This document shows, one piece after another, positions 31,021-41,746 of a stretch of 64,000 bases of DNA. The stretch comes from Glebionis coronaria. Taxonomy: Eukaryota; Streptophyta; Magnoliopsida; Asterales; Asteraceae. How positions within the stretch are numbered: position 1 is the first letter of the stretch; each line of letters opens with the position of its first letter. A program made the position numbers and the translations under genes. Below the pieces are notes generated by a model. That model was not told where the DNA came from, searched no databases, and saw nothing but the letters and a program-made list of their open reading frames with translations. The stretch spans positions 387,313,307 through 387,377,306 of the forward strand of contig CM046878.1 in the NCBI GenBank assembly GCA_025667525.1, written 5' to 3'.

Positions 31021-31760
31021 GTAGAGTCGGTCAGATGCAAAGTAAATACAAAGCATTCGTAATCCTTAGGGTGGCTGCAATTTGGTGTAGCGCAAGAAGA
31101 TACTTAAAGTAATTCAGGATCTTGTTTGAGAACATTTTCGAGTTCGAGAACATGTTCAAGAACATTTACAAGAATTCATCCTCCTTGTGTTTCTCTAGAG
31201 AGCCAAAGCGCACAACCTATTCATGGAAATTGATGAACAAGTAGAATGTGACTTTCAAGTGATAAGTCGCTAAGTTAAAATTATAACAAATATGAGAGAA
31301 ACTGTTCTTCGAGTAGTGATCGAGTTTGCATTCATGATTTACATGTACATTATAATACTTCTGTTGTTGAATGCAACTAGTAACATATTTTTCTAGGGGG
31401 CTGCAAGGTACAAGAAAAATAAAGGCCAATTTCACAGTATAACTGTGAAAATGAGTCATTCTCTTGAGTTATATCCATTTTCTTATGGTTCAATATTCAA
31501 ATGCATGATATTAGTTGAGCTAAAAAGAAAACTAGTGAGAGAGTTAATGGGTTTTACATCCACATTATCAGCAACCACCGAACTTCACTATATTTAAAGC
31601 CACAAGTTTTCCTAACTGATCAAATGTACTATTAGTATATTATCTAAAGCTAAATAAATCAACTGTGAATGTAGATGTGTATGAACGCACGACAGTACAG
31701 ATATAGCGATGAAAAGTAGCCTACGCAATCCTATAGAACATATATTACAAGAGCAAGTAC
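31021..31760. other. No gene recognised
   Basis: AT-rich sequence with an open stretch on the minus strand (31217-31459) that shows no family resemblance. It may be intronic material carried along with the gene fragments. Confidence 0.4.
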
Positions 31761-31843
31761 CTTTTTTGCCATTCTCTTTTTGCACTATCCATGGAGCTCT
31801 AGGTAAATCATTTTCATGTTCTTTCAAGCCACGGTAAATAGAG
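31761..31843 (-). pseudogene. Single host exon fragment, gene not recognised
   Basis: This minus-strand block is bounded by a strong acceptor (TTTTTCTTGCAG) and a donor (AAG|GTACTT). Its only open frame reads SIYRGLKEHENDLPRAPWIV followed by QKENGKK. The clean splice borders and open frame suggest a true plant exon. I cannot assign it; it may belong to the RRP12-like gene or to another captured gene. The following 31844-32341 shows nothing recognisable. Confidence 0.45.
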
Positions 31844-32341
31844 CTGCAAGAAAAAGGTTTCAAATTCAGCATTAAGAATTAACAACCTCACAGAAGAAAA
31901 AAGCTAAAGAATGAATAATCACATACCTTCTACACCACATACTTAAGTTAATTCTGTGTCCAGAAGTGGTAGTTGTACACCATGTCGATGACGACCGCTA
32001 CAGAAAAAAGGTTTCAACTCTCGATATACGGCTACAGAAACTCACATCTATGCCTCTTTTACCGTACTTGTTATTATATCAGAATTTTAATGGGCAATTT
32101 GAAAAAGATGAAAGCTCTCTCTAAGTTCACGCCACTTAAAAAAGATATTCACTGTAAGAACACCATCAGAGTCTTATGGCATAGAAATACAACTATGTTA
32201 GATTCTTATGGCTCTTCTCAATCCATCAACAAAACTATCAACATGCCAAATATAGAGTCAATTTTCCTCATCTCGTCAACTAAGAGCTCGAAACAGTCCT
32301 TTATTCCAACTCATCAACTAAGAGCACATGTCTAGCTGTAA

Positions 32342-32645
32342 CAGACCCAAAACTCGCATTTGTGAATAAAAATAGCGGATATGTTAGTCTCACACAATTA
32401 AACCCCATGTCTAATATTTTCTTGGATATCATATCCACAGGTTGTTTGCTTAGACCCTCTGTGACCACTACGTCTAAATGACTCACCCAATTTACGCAAG
32501 ATCATTTCACTCTTTGTCCACCTTTCGCGTCATCCACTATCCATCTTGAGTTCGTGGAGAGCGGAAGCGCCACGACCACGTGGTAGTGGACGATAGCCGT
32601 GAAGAGGAGGAGAAAAGGAAGAGATAATGAGAAGTTCCTACCCAT
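32342..32645 (-). pseudogene. GH5 cellulase-like gene, 5' fragment
   Basis: The minus-strand frame starts MGRNFSLSLPFLLLFTAIVH, a clear secretory signal peptide, then LPLSTNSRWIVDDAKGGQRV. A stop codon at 32499-32501 is followed in the same frame by CVNWVSHLDVVVTEGLSKQP, then ISKKILDMGFNCVRLTYPLF and LFTNASFGSVT. This matches the N-terminal region of plant glycoside hydrolase family 5 proteins (extracellular cellulase-like), where the stop replaces an internal residue. The catalytic part of the enzyme is missing. The fragment covers roughly the first 100 residues, with only one nonsense mutation, so the capture may be fairly recent. Confidence 0.75.
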
Positions 32646-33118
32646 GGTTATGTTATATGATACAAGTTTGAACAAGTACATATATTTACGGCTTAGCCCA
32701 ATGACAAGGTAGTTATCAACTTTTGTTGCCACTAGTTTATTTTTTCCAAAAAAAAATTCAAATGCTGCCTATCACGCCCCAATATATAAAGGTATCCACA
32801 AAAGTAACCTGTCAACACTTGAAGTTTTAGAAAAATAATGTAGTATAGATGATATAGACGTAAAAGTATGTGACGAAACGATATAGACACTTACTATTGA
32901 AAACTTTAAAATGATGATATAGACGTATAATTAATCAGCCAACTGCAAGCATGGAACTATATTCATCAACTGGAGTTCCTGCAACATGTAAAGGAACGGT
33001 TAAAATCGATACTCAGATAACAGTCGCCAAAGTAATACTCTATTCACATTGGTTGGTAAAACAAGTGAAATCAAGAAACATTGACATATGGTTCAGCAAA
33101 GCTACCACTGACTTTTAC
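32646..33118. other. No gene recognised
   Basis: AT-rich non-coding sequence. A short repeat of GATGATATAGACGTA occurs twice near 32850-32930. Confidence 0.4.
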
Positions 33119-33150
33119 TCCCTCCATCCCACTTATTTTGGGATGGAGGG
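33119..33150. repeat. Perfect short palindrome with Stowaway-like end sequence
   Basis: CTCCCTCCATCCCA and TGGGATGGAGGG form an inverted pair separated by a few bases. CTCCCTCC(G/A)TCCC is the terminal sequence of Stowaway/mariner-type MITEs. Here the two ends face each other almost without an interior, so it looks like a collapsed remnant. Confidence 0.55.
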
Positions 33151-33426
33151 AATAGATGATAAACTACTCTGTGAACTTACTCCACCAAGTTTGAATCATA
33201 TCAAATTGACGGTACAAACAACGAATAAACTGAAACTTTCTAAGATATTCTACACCATCCTTGGCAGAATTGAATCACATTTCATTTTAGAGTCTAAACT
33301 AATAAGCTATCAGAATTAACTTTAAAAATCATTCATGCACAAAACAACGAATACTAAAAGAACGATACTTAACATAAGTAGATGTGATTTGGGACAAACA
33401 ACAACCTGAAAGTTTTTAAACTTTAC

Positions 33427-33774
33427 CTGGAATAAAAGCTTGGAGGCATATGATAGTTTCATGGAAGACATATTTTCCCCATTTTTGCATGTGAAACACA
33501 CCCTAGTTTTAGTTTGATAATTTATGTATCCAAGTAAGCCACACTTTCTACAAACATGCAAAGAGGTTCATGACAACATCAGTAGTCGTCAAAATAACCA
33601 AGAAACACGTAATTGAAGCTTAACTAAAACACCACAAGATAAGCAAAAAGAAAGAGTACGTGACACACCTGAACTTCGAAAGGGTCACTAGAAATCATTA
33701 AGCGTTCATAAATCACCCTAGTTCCATAAGCAATCAAACAATCATGTTCCATTTTTCCCACTCGCAGACCTTGG
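33427..33774 (-). pseudogene. RNA polymerase III second-largest subunit fragment (NRPC2-like)
   Basis: On the minus strand, exon 33669-33774 reads [17 protein letters not shown], then [16 protein letters not shown] and a donor GTGTGT. After an intron-like gap, 33427-~33550 reads KCGLLGYINYQTKTRVCFTC, KNGENMSSMKLSYASKLLFQ and a donor GTAAAG. This is the C-terminal zinc-binding end of an Rpb2-type subunit with C-x2-C...C-x2-C, and the GLLGY and KNGxN features point to the Pol III form. In the intact gene the subunit helps transcribe tRNA and 5S genes in the nucleus. I find no AG just before the second exon where the acceptor should be, one residue seems lost near GTRVIYE, and the rest of the ~1,150-residue gene is absent. 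Confidence 0.75.
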
Positions 33775-33784
33775 TAACTATTTA

Positions 33785-35900
33785 TAAGTAACCTTGATTA
33801 TTTAAGGTTATAAGAATCACATTATAGCAGAAGTCGCACCTCCCTTTCGGCTTCTCCCTTCCATGTCTGGTTATAAGTTGGTGGGGCCCATGCCTCGAGC
33901 ATGCATCTTATCAAGGGCCTATTTTTATATCGAGATCAATAATGCACCTTGTATTAGTATCATTGACACACATAACAAATGACAGCAAAGCCATACTATA
34001 TGATTAAAAGAATGCACATAAGTAAGAGCAGACCAAACTAAGAGCAGACCAACTTCAACTGACTGCTTAAAAAAAAGTTAAAGAGGTTGCAGGCCACATA
34101 TAGAAATGAGATTAATGTATATAAAACTCTATAAGCGGTCTTTTAATTATTGACATATAAACATTTCGTGGTTTTCCTAGTACTACTATACTAGAACAAC
34201 AAAACACCCTATAACCAAATCTAAAGCAAAACTGAGCCTCGCAATAATAAACATGCACCAACAGGAAGAGTTAGAAAAATTATTATCTGAAGGGAACTAC
34301 TGACTAAAAAATAAATCTCCTTAAAAGCAAACTCAGATTAATTATTCGTATATTCCAGGTAAGCATTCAAAGTAATCAATGCACCGACATCTAAAAAAAT
34401 ATTATTATCAAGTACACATGATGAAACGTGTAACAAACTGGTCCATAAATTATTTCGTTGCCTTGATCTGTCTCCAATCACCAGTTATTCTCACTGATTT
34501 TTCCTTGGATTGGTCGCCATCAGGAAGATGTTGGGGTATTAACTACATTATGTGCAAATATCAATGTATATAACAGAACTGAATTAAGGGCAAGCGTTTA
34601 ATCTGGGAATCTAATTCCATTTAGCAGCTTAAAACCCTTTACAAAGATCAAATAGCCATGCCATCTCAAACTACCTGAATGCATGCACCAGATTGCGACT
34701 ACCCACCTTGGCCGATTATAACACCAACCAAAAGGCACATTAGAAAAGTCACAAATAGATAGGTGATAAATTAAAAGAACATGACTTGAGCAAATAAACA
34801 CCTTCTCATTTGGAACTTCTATATGACTACGTTCGACGAACCCTGAAGAGTTAATAGAATAACCTCATGTTTAGGTGTTTGAAAGTGCATTTGGAACTAT
34901 CTAATTATCACATCTTAAATAAAAAGCAGGTGTGGGTTGAGCCTCTCGCACATAAGAGATTTATTGCAGTTCTATGGTACAATGCTCTCGCGTAATAAAG
35001 TTTGAACTTTAGCTATGCTTTACCATTTTATAATGGCTTTATGCTCTAATGACTTACATCTCCTTAGTGTTGAGACAACATATATTCCAAACGCAATGCA
35101 GCGTCTTCTATGTTAGGTGAATGTTTAATTGGGTAGCTGCTAAAAGCCTAAACCTGGGAACTAGATAGGGGTTCAAGACTTATTTCATGACTATAAGATT
35201 CGATAATTACTACACTGCAACCATACAATATGTTGTGCAAAGTTCTACTGACTAAACATATTAATACATCATACATATTTACTATTTCACTATAGTCTAC
35301 GTTTTGAAAGCTAACTAAGCTACTTCTCTGTAACGTACCTATAAATCTTGTAGCTGGATGATAACATCTTGTTAAACTTCAGCTTATGAGGGCTCTTAAC
35401 TTATACACTATAGCTAGTAATTAAAAACAAGTGGAACAAAATCAGTAGGGCAGTGGTTCAGGTGCACTTTAGCACTTCTTTAAGCCCAAGACAGCCACCC
35501 ATTATTGAACAACAAAAGATGTGTTAACTAAGCATACACATGGAATCGCTAGGCCCTAAGTGCACTATGATGAGGTTCAATGTAGGTTGTGGAGTTATTT
35601 TTGAAACAAAACCATACACCTTAAGAGCATTAATGCATGATTACACCTGCAAGCCGTAGCATATATGAAAACATATAATTGGTAAACCACGCCCGACTTT
35701 GAATACTTCCTAGTCAACCACTTGAAGACACAATTCTGTCGAGTATAAATACCAAAACATAAATCATTGGGTTACTAAAGTTCACTTCATCTACAATGAG
35801 ATCTATCTAACACTCTTAATCACCCTGACCCAAATTAAGTTGTTCGAAACCAAAGGTAAAACAATTTCTTTAAGACAAGGGAACAAAAACTATGGCCCCT
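33785..35900. other. No gene recognised
   Basis: About 2.1 kb without a supported gene. Minus-strand stretches near 34490-34560 and 34640-34740 have mildly exon-like composition but no family I can name. It may be intron or intergenic material within the captured segment. Confidence 0.4.
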
Positions 35901-35907
35901 CAGATAT

Positions 35908-36173
35908 TTAGTTACCTAGTCCGGTGTTCTTCTATCAGCCTACAAAGAAATGATTGCTGATCTGGCTTCAGAAATGATGGCAACCAGTTTCTTACCATCC
36001 ATGGAAAGTTGTTTCTTGTGCATATTGACAATTTCTGCAATTAAACATAGGAATGCATCAACGGCTGAAACAAAACCAATAGTATGCCACAAATAATCAA
36101 AACATAAACTTACGTGTTTCTGCCTGATATGTGACCCCTTTTCCATTGGAGGCTCTAGCAATCATACCTCGTC
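35908..36173 (-). pseudogene. Strawberry-notch / FORGETTER1-like helicase fragment
   Basis: Two minus-strand exons are visible. 36114-36173 (acceptor ACAGGCAG, donor GTAAGT) encodes RGMIARASNGKGVTYQAET. The exon starting at 36034 (acceptor AATTGCAG) continues in phase with IVNMHKKQLSMDGKKLVAII and SEARSAIISL, then a stop at 35940-35942 followed in frame by ADRR. This matches the conserved SBNO/FORGETTER1 segment (R-G-M-I-x-R-A-S-x-GKGVTYQA; MDGKKLVAIISEA-x-SAG-x-SL-Q-ADRR), with the Gln of SLQADRR changed to a stop. Intact proteins are SNF2-like chromatin regulators. Only this short helicase-core piece is present. Confidence 0.78.
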
Positions 36174-36541
36174 TGCCTGTTATTTCAGAAACATTATTAG
36201 AAATCAGAATATTCTTTATAAACCGAAATCAGAATATTATTCTTAATTGCTAAACTCTTCTCATGTGCAAATATTTTAAAATCCGCTAGTAACATCAGGT
36301 ACTTATTCCATCAAAAACTTATTCCTTGCTAAAATCCGAGATCATAACCTAATTATTTGCAAAAGTTTTCACGCGTGTGTGAAGATACTTACACTGTCAC
36401 TAACATCAATTCATCTAATTAACCAACTTGTCACAAATATAATAAGTTACCTACAGCTTAATCAAATTTAATAAGTTCAAACAAATAATTTTATGAATTA
36501 TAAATTAAAATTTAATAAAAAAAGAAAATAAGCAATATTTA

Positions 36542-36591
36542 CTATCAACATTCGTGTAATCTGATCGGAAAAATTCATCTTCTTGAGTCAT
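36542..36591 (-). pseudogene. Possible first exon of an unidentified host gene
   Basis: From an ATG at 36591 the minus strand reads MTQEDEFFRSDYTNVD and meets a donor (GATA|GTAAAT). It may be the first exon of a captured gene, or part of the strawberry-notch-like fragment. Evidence is weak. 36592-36960 upstream is AT-rich and holds no recognised feature. Confidence 0.3.
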
Positions 36592-36960
36592 TTCTAGCAA
36601 TTCCGGTAATAATTCCGGTGAAAAATGATGTTTGACCGTTCAACGATGAATGATTGAAGAAGGTGAATGAAGGTTGAAGAAGGTGGAACAGTTGTTTGAC
36701 CGGTGGTTTGACTGGTTGAAGAATTTGGAAGGTTGAAGGAGAGGGGCAAGTATTTTCACCGTAGATTTTGTCGGTGTGTGTGTTTTTTCTTATATATGTT
36801 TAGTTCGGTGATTTGAAGGACCTTTTTGCAATTTATCTAAAGTTAGAGTAATTTGTAAGTTAATTTAACCGTTAGATTAAAGAAAAAGGAGGGGAAGATG
36901 GAGGGATAAGATGTCATCTCACCATTTAAAGAAAACACTTTTCTCACATGAATGCGGTCA

Positions 36961-36994
36961 TATATATATCTATATATATATATATATATATATA
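36961..36994. repeat. (TA)n microsatellite, left
   Basis: An interrupted TA run of 34 bases directly left of GAGGAGGGTTAACGTGAGACC. Together with 38333-38396 it brackets element A. Confidence 0.9.
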
Positions 36995-38328
36995 GAGGAG
37001 GGTTAACGTGAGACCTTTTTTAAAGTTAATAAAATGAGAACTAATTTGCACCGTTAGATCTTCTAATTGGTGTTAGATTAGATGGATATTAAATGAAAAC
37101 CATTGTATTAATTAAATAGTGTTACAAGGGTATTTTAGAGAACTCTAATTACACTTTGTGAACAAATTTTTGTTGATTCTCTAGGTACCGATCAATTTTT
37201 CTAATTTCACATACATAATTGGTACATTTGTTTATACTACTATTTCACCAATCATTTTCTAAAAGTAATTTACGAAATAAGAAAAACTATTGTTAAAAAA
37301 TAATAATAACAGCAAGCAAAAAACACTTGATACATGTAGCACATAAAAACTACAATATATATAAATTACAAATGTTTACACAAACATTAGTGGTGCACAT
37401 TAACACTTTTCAATTAGTAAAAGCTGTATCAAAAACGACAAGAACGTATAACCTTTGACCATGATTTTTTATATACTTTTGAAACAATCTAACTAGTTTT
37501 TGATACACACCGAAACCCAACATCATTGTTTGGCAGATCTGATACACATTATAAGATAGGACTGGTGTACAGACGACACGTCTCATGATTGTACCAATGT
37601 ACCGACGACACATCCGAAGATGGTACGGGTGTACCGGTGACACATCCAAAGAGGGTACCGGTGCACCGGCGACACATTCCAAAGAGGGTACCGGTGTACC
37701 GGCGACACATTCCAAAGAGGGTACCGGTGCACCGGCGACACATTCCAAAGAGGGTACCGGTGTACCGGCGACACATTCCAAAGAGGGTACCGGTGTACCG
37801 GCGACACATAACCGGTGTAGCAGCAGTAGCAACAACACAACGACGACGAGGCAAAATCCGATGACAATAATGGTACATCAGCGGTATTAGCCAGAAGCAT
37901 GTTCACCGGATCTAAACAAACATATCGTTTCCATGGTTTCCGATGACGAGGCAAAACCGATAACAAAGCCTCACCGAAAAAAGGTGTGAGGTTCATATCT
38001 ATGACTTGCTCGCCAGAATCAATTAATCAATAAGATGTATGTGAAAATGATTGGTGTTATTTTATTTGCTATGGATAAATGTTTTTTTAATGAATCTAGA
38101 AGCATGCGTGTATTTTTTTTTTCTATGAATCAATAGAAAAATGAAAGTGAACGTGTACTACATGTGAAATTGTACTACATGTTAATAACAATTGAAAAAT
38201 GTACAATGTCTACAATACCCTTTTGAGAATATAATTAATTTTCAATTTTTGTAGTGATTAAAATCCACATGTCAATCATTAATTGAGTTCTTATTTTTAT
38301 AACATTAAAAAGTTCTTATTTGATCTAG

Positions 38329-38332
<4 letters not shown>
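36995..38332. mobile_element. Element A: small TA-flanked element with partial inverted ends
   Basis: The left end GAGACCTTTTTTAAAGTTAATAAAATGAGAAC and the inverse of the right end share the order GAAC/GACC, TTTTTTAA, GTTA(T)AA and GAGAAC/AAGAAC over ~40 bp, so the ends are weak inverted repeats. It sits between two TA runs. The interior carries a minisatellite and no transposase. This resembles the Micron-type, (TA)n-flanked elements described in plants, though a Helitron-related origin is possible. Confidence 0.5.
37587..37811. repeat. 33 bp minisatellite in element A
   Basis: About seven units of a 33-base repeat with core GGTACCGGTGTACCGGCGAC; inner units are nearly identical and differ mainly at a TGTACC/TGCACC position. 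Thirty-three is divisible by three, so both strands carry long open frames (11-residue repeats such as EGTGVPATHSK on the plus strand). I treat these frames as by-products. GGTACC and ACCGGT palindromes occur in each unit. Confidence 0.88.

Positions 38333-38396
<64 letters not shown>
38333..38396. repeat. (TA)n microsatellite, middle
   Basis: An uninterrupted TA run of ~64 bases forming the shared border between element A and element B. Confidence 0.95.
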
Positions 38397-40042
<1,646 letters not shown>

Positions 40043-40445
40043 AGGGGTGGGAATCGGGTCAAGTCAACCGGGTTCGGGTCAAGTCGGGTCGGGTCAAGAC
40101 TAAAAAATCATACCCGAACTCGATCCTAATTAGAACTCGAGTCACTCGGGTTCGGGCCAATTCGGGTCGGATCAATTCGGGTTCGGGTCAACCCGAGTAT
40201 AAGGAAAAAGTATGAAAATTAGCTTATTTAAGTAATAATACAATGTAAAATGTGTTATTCGAGTCGGGTCAAGTCGGATTCGGGTCAAGTCAAGGGTAAA
40301 AAATATATACCCGAAGCCGATCCTAATTAGAACTCTAGTCAATTCGGGTAAACCCAAATTGACCCGAATATGTTTTTGGACCCGAGTGACCCGACCCGAA
40401 TAGGCTTATGGGGGTTCGGGTCGGGTCGACTTTTTCGACACCCCT
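40043..40445. mobile_element. GGGTC-rich short element, MITE-like
   Basis: AGGGGTG at 40043 and CACCCCT at 40439-40445 are inverted ends, as in hAT-type MITEs. Between them the sequence is dominated by GGGTC, CGGGT and GGTTC words in both orientations (GGGTCAAGTCGGGTCGGGTC and the reverse), so it could fold on itself. An exact 8 bp target duplication is not visible; only TCATCT recurs on both sides. Confidence 0.5.
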
Positions 40446-40621
40446 ACGTTCATCTATTTTTTTAAAGGCGTCTCTTTGTATGATTTAAGGATATCTCGTT
40501 GATTTAAGAGCATATGTTTGTTTACATAGATATTATATTTGGATGCTTTAATATATGGCTCGATGTTAATAGATTGTTAGGTGTATTGTTCATTTTTTAA
40601 AATTTGTGGTGTAATAGGATA

Positions 40622-40760
40622 ATGGCATCTCACCATTGTTGTGTATCCCCCGTATGAGACCCAAGAGATTGATAAAATTCAATCTGAAATATTTCTGGGA
40701 TGGCAAGACCACTGCCAAGGATTTGAAGAAGGTGATTGCTGATGTCAATTCATCTATCAC
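40622..40760 (+). pseudogene. Methionine synthase (MetE) N-terminal fragment
   Basis: MASH at 40622 followed after a frameshift by IPRMRPKRLIKFNLKYFWDG and KTTAKDLKKVIADVNSSI matches the start of plant cobalamin-independent methionine synthase (MASH-x-V-GYPRMGPKRELK...FWDGKS-x-A-x-DL). Intact MetE makes methionine from homocysteine and methyltetrahydrofolate in the cytosol and plastid. Only ~45 residues remain and the frame is already shifted after the fourth codon. Sequence after 40760 is not recognised. No introns or flanking exons are visible, so it may be a captured or processed piece. Confidence 0.7.
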
Positions 40761-41149
40761 AAAACGTTATCACAAAACGTTGGATCTATCACCAACATTG
40801 CAGAAGGTTTGTATTGGCGGATTGCAGAAGTGGTCTACTACTATAAGACATGCTCATTTCAGGTTACCCAAAAACCAAGCAAGTGTTTGCTCGTGTTAGC
40901 GGGTGTTGTGAACAGACTAATATCCATTCACCGAACGCCACTGTGTATTAATCTATTATATATTCTGCATGGCTTCGTTTATCTTCAGATGTCACTACAA
41001 AGAAAAGGAAGGTATGTACTTATTTCTCAATACTTCTAGTTTCATTTAAGTATAACAAAATTCGAATACCTTATATACTACTAGCAATGTTATTTTCTAG
41101 AGGTGACATAAGTTCAACCGAGTTACTAATTAATGGGTCAAGAAGCTCT
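40761..41149. other. No gene recognised
   Basis: This region links the MetE fragment to Copia-2. ATCACAAAACGTT is duplicated near 40757-40783. No coding similarity is seen. Confidence 0.4.
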
Positions 41150-41678
41150 GTGTGTTGTATTTGTTGATCCCAAACTCAGATCTTAAACCTTAGTTTGTTT
41201 AAGGGTTGTGATAGAAAGAGTAAACTCAATCTAACACTAGAGAAACTTTGCAACACAAAGTAACCAAACAAGATGCGGAATATAATGTTTAGCACAAGAA
41301 AAAATGTTTAAATCAAACGTTGAACTTTAATATATCATAGATATACGAATACCCAATAGTGGTATTAGGATTACAAAACCTTAAAGTATGAAATGAAATG
41401 AACAGAGAAAGATATATTTTACATGACAACCTAGTGATTCCTTTATAGTAAAAGAACCCACATACAAGATCACTACTAACAAACTAGGAAACTATCTTGG
41501 AGTAGTAACTGAAATGCGTCATAATCTCTTCCAAGTTTATCTAGTAGCAGGGTCTTTGACTTCCAGCAGGGGCACCAATCCCCCTGCCTTTGTTATTTAA
41601 CAAGGGGAACTTACTCTAGCAGGGGAAACTCTGACCAACTAGCAGGGGTAACTTATACTCTTATATTTATTTCCAACA
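41150..41678 (-). repeat. Copia-2 3' LTR
   Basis: On the plus strand it closes with TTTCCAACA at 41678, directly before the polypurine tract. The outer end is placed at the TGTGTTG near 41150 because sequence character changes there, but without the other LTR it is uncertain by some tens of bases. It contains three AGCAGGGG words. Confidence 0.65.
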
Positions 41679-41690
41679 ATCCTCCCCTAA
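41679..41690 (-). other. Polypurine tract of Copia-2
   Basis: The minus strand reads TTAGGGGAGGAT immediately before TGTTGGAA of the 3' LTR. Confidence 0.8.
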
Positions 41691-41746
41691 ACTTGTGCTT
41701 TAGCCTAAAGACAAGTTTCTGAATAAATACTAGTTGATGAGGATGC

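Noticed and set aside
32951..33319. Open plus-strand frame of 122 codons
   Set aside because: It spans a MITE-like palindrome and lacks any recognisable domain or coding bias.
37587..37811. Regular repeats that might suggest a CRISPR array
   Set aside because: Units are contiguous without unique spacers, and the context is a plant nuclear genome.
37410..37996. Long open frames on both strands across 37410-37996
   Set aside because: They arise from a 33 bp repeat, whose length keeps any frame open; no homology beyond the repeat.
40043..40445. GGGTC-rich block as a possible regulatory GC island
   Set aside because: Inverted AGGGGTG/CACCCCT ends and internal palindromic repetition fit a small DNA element better.
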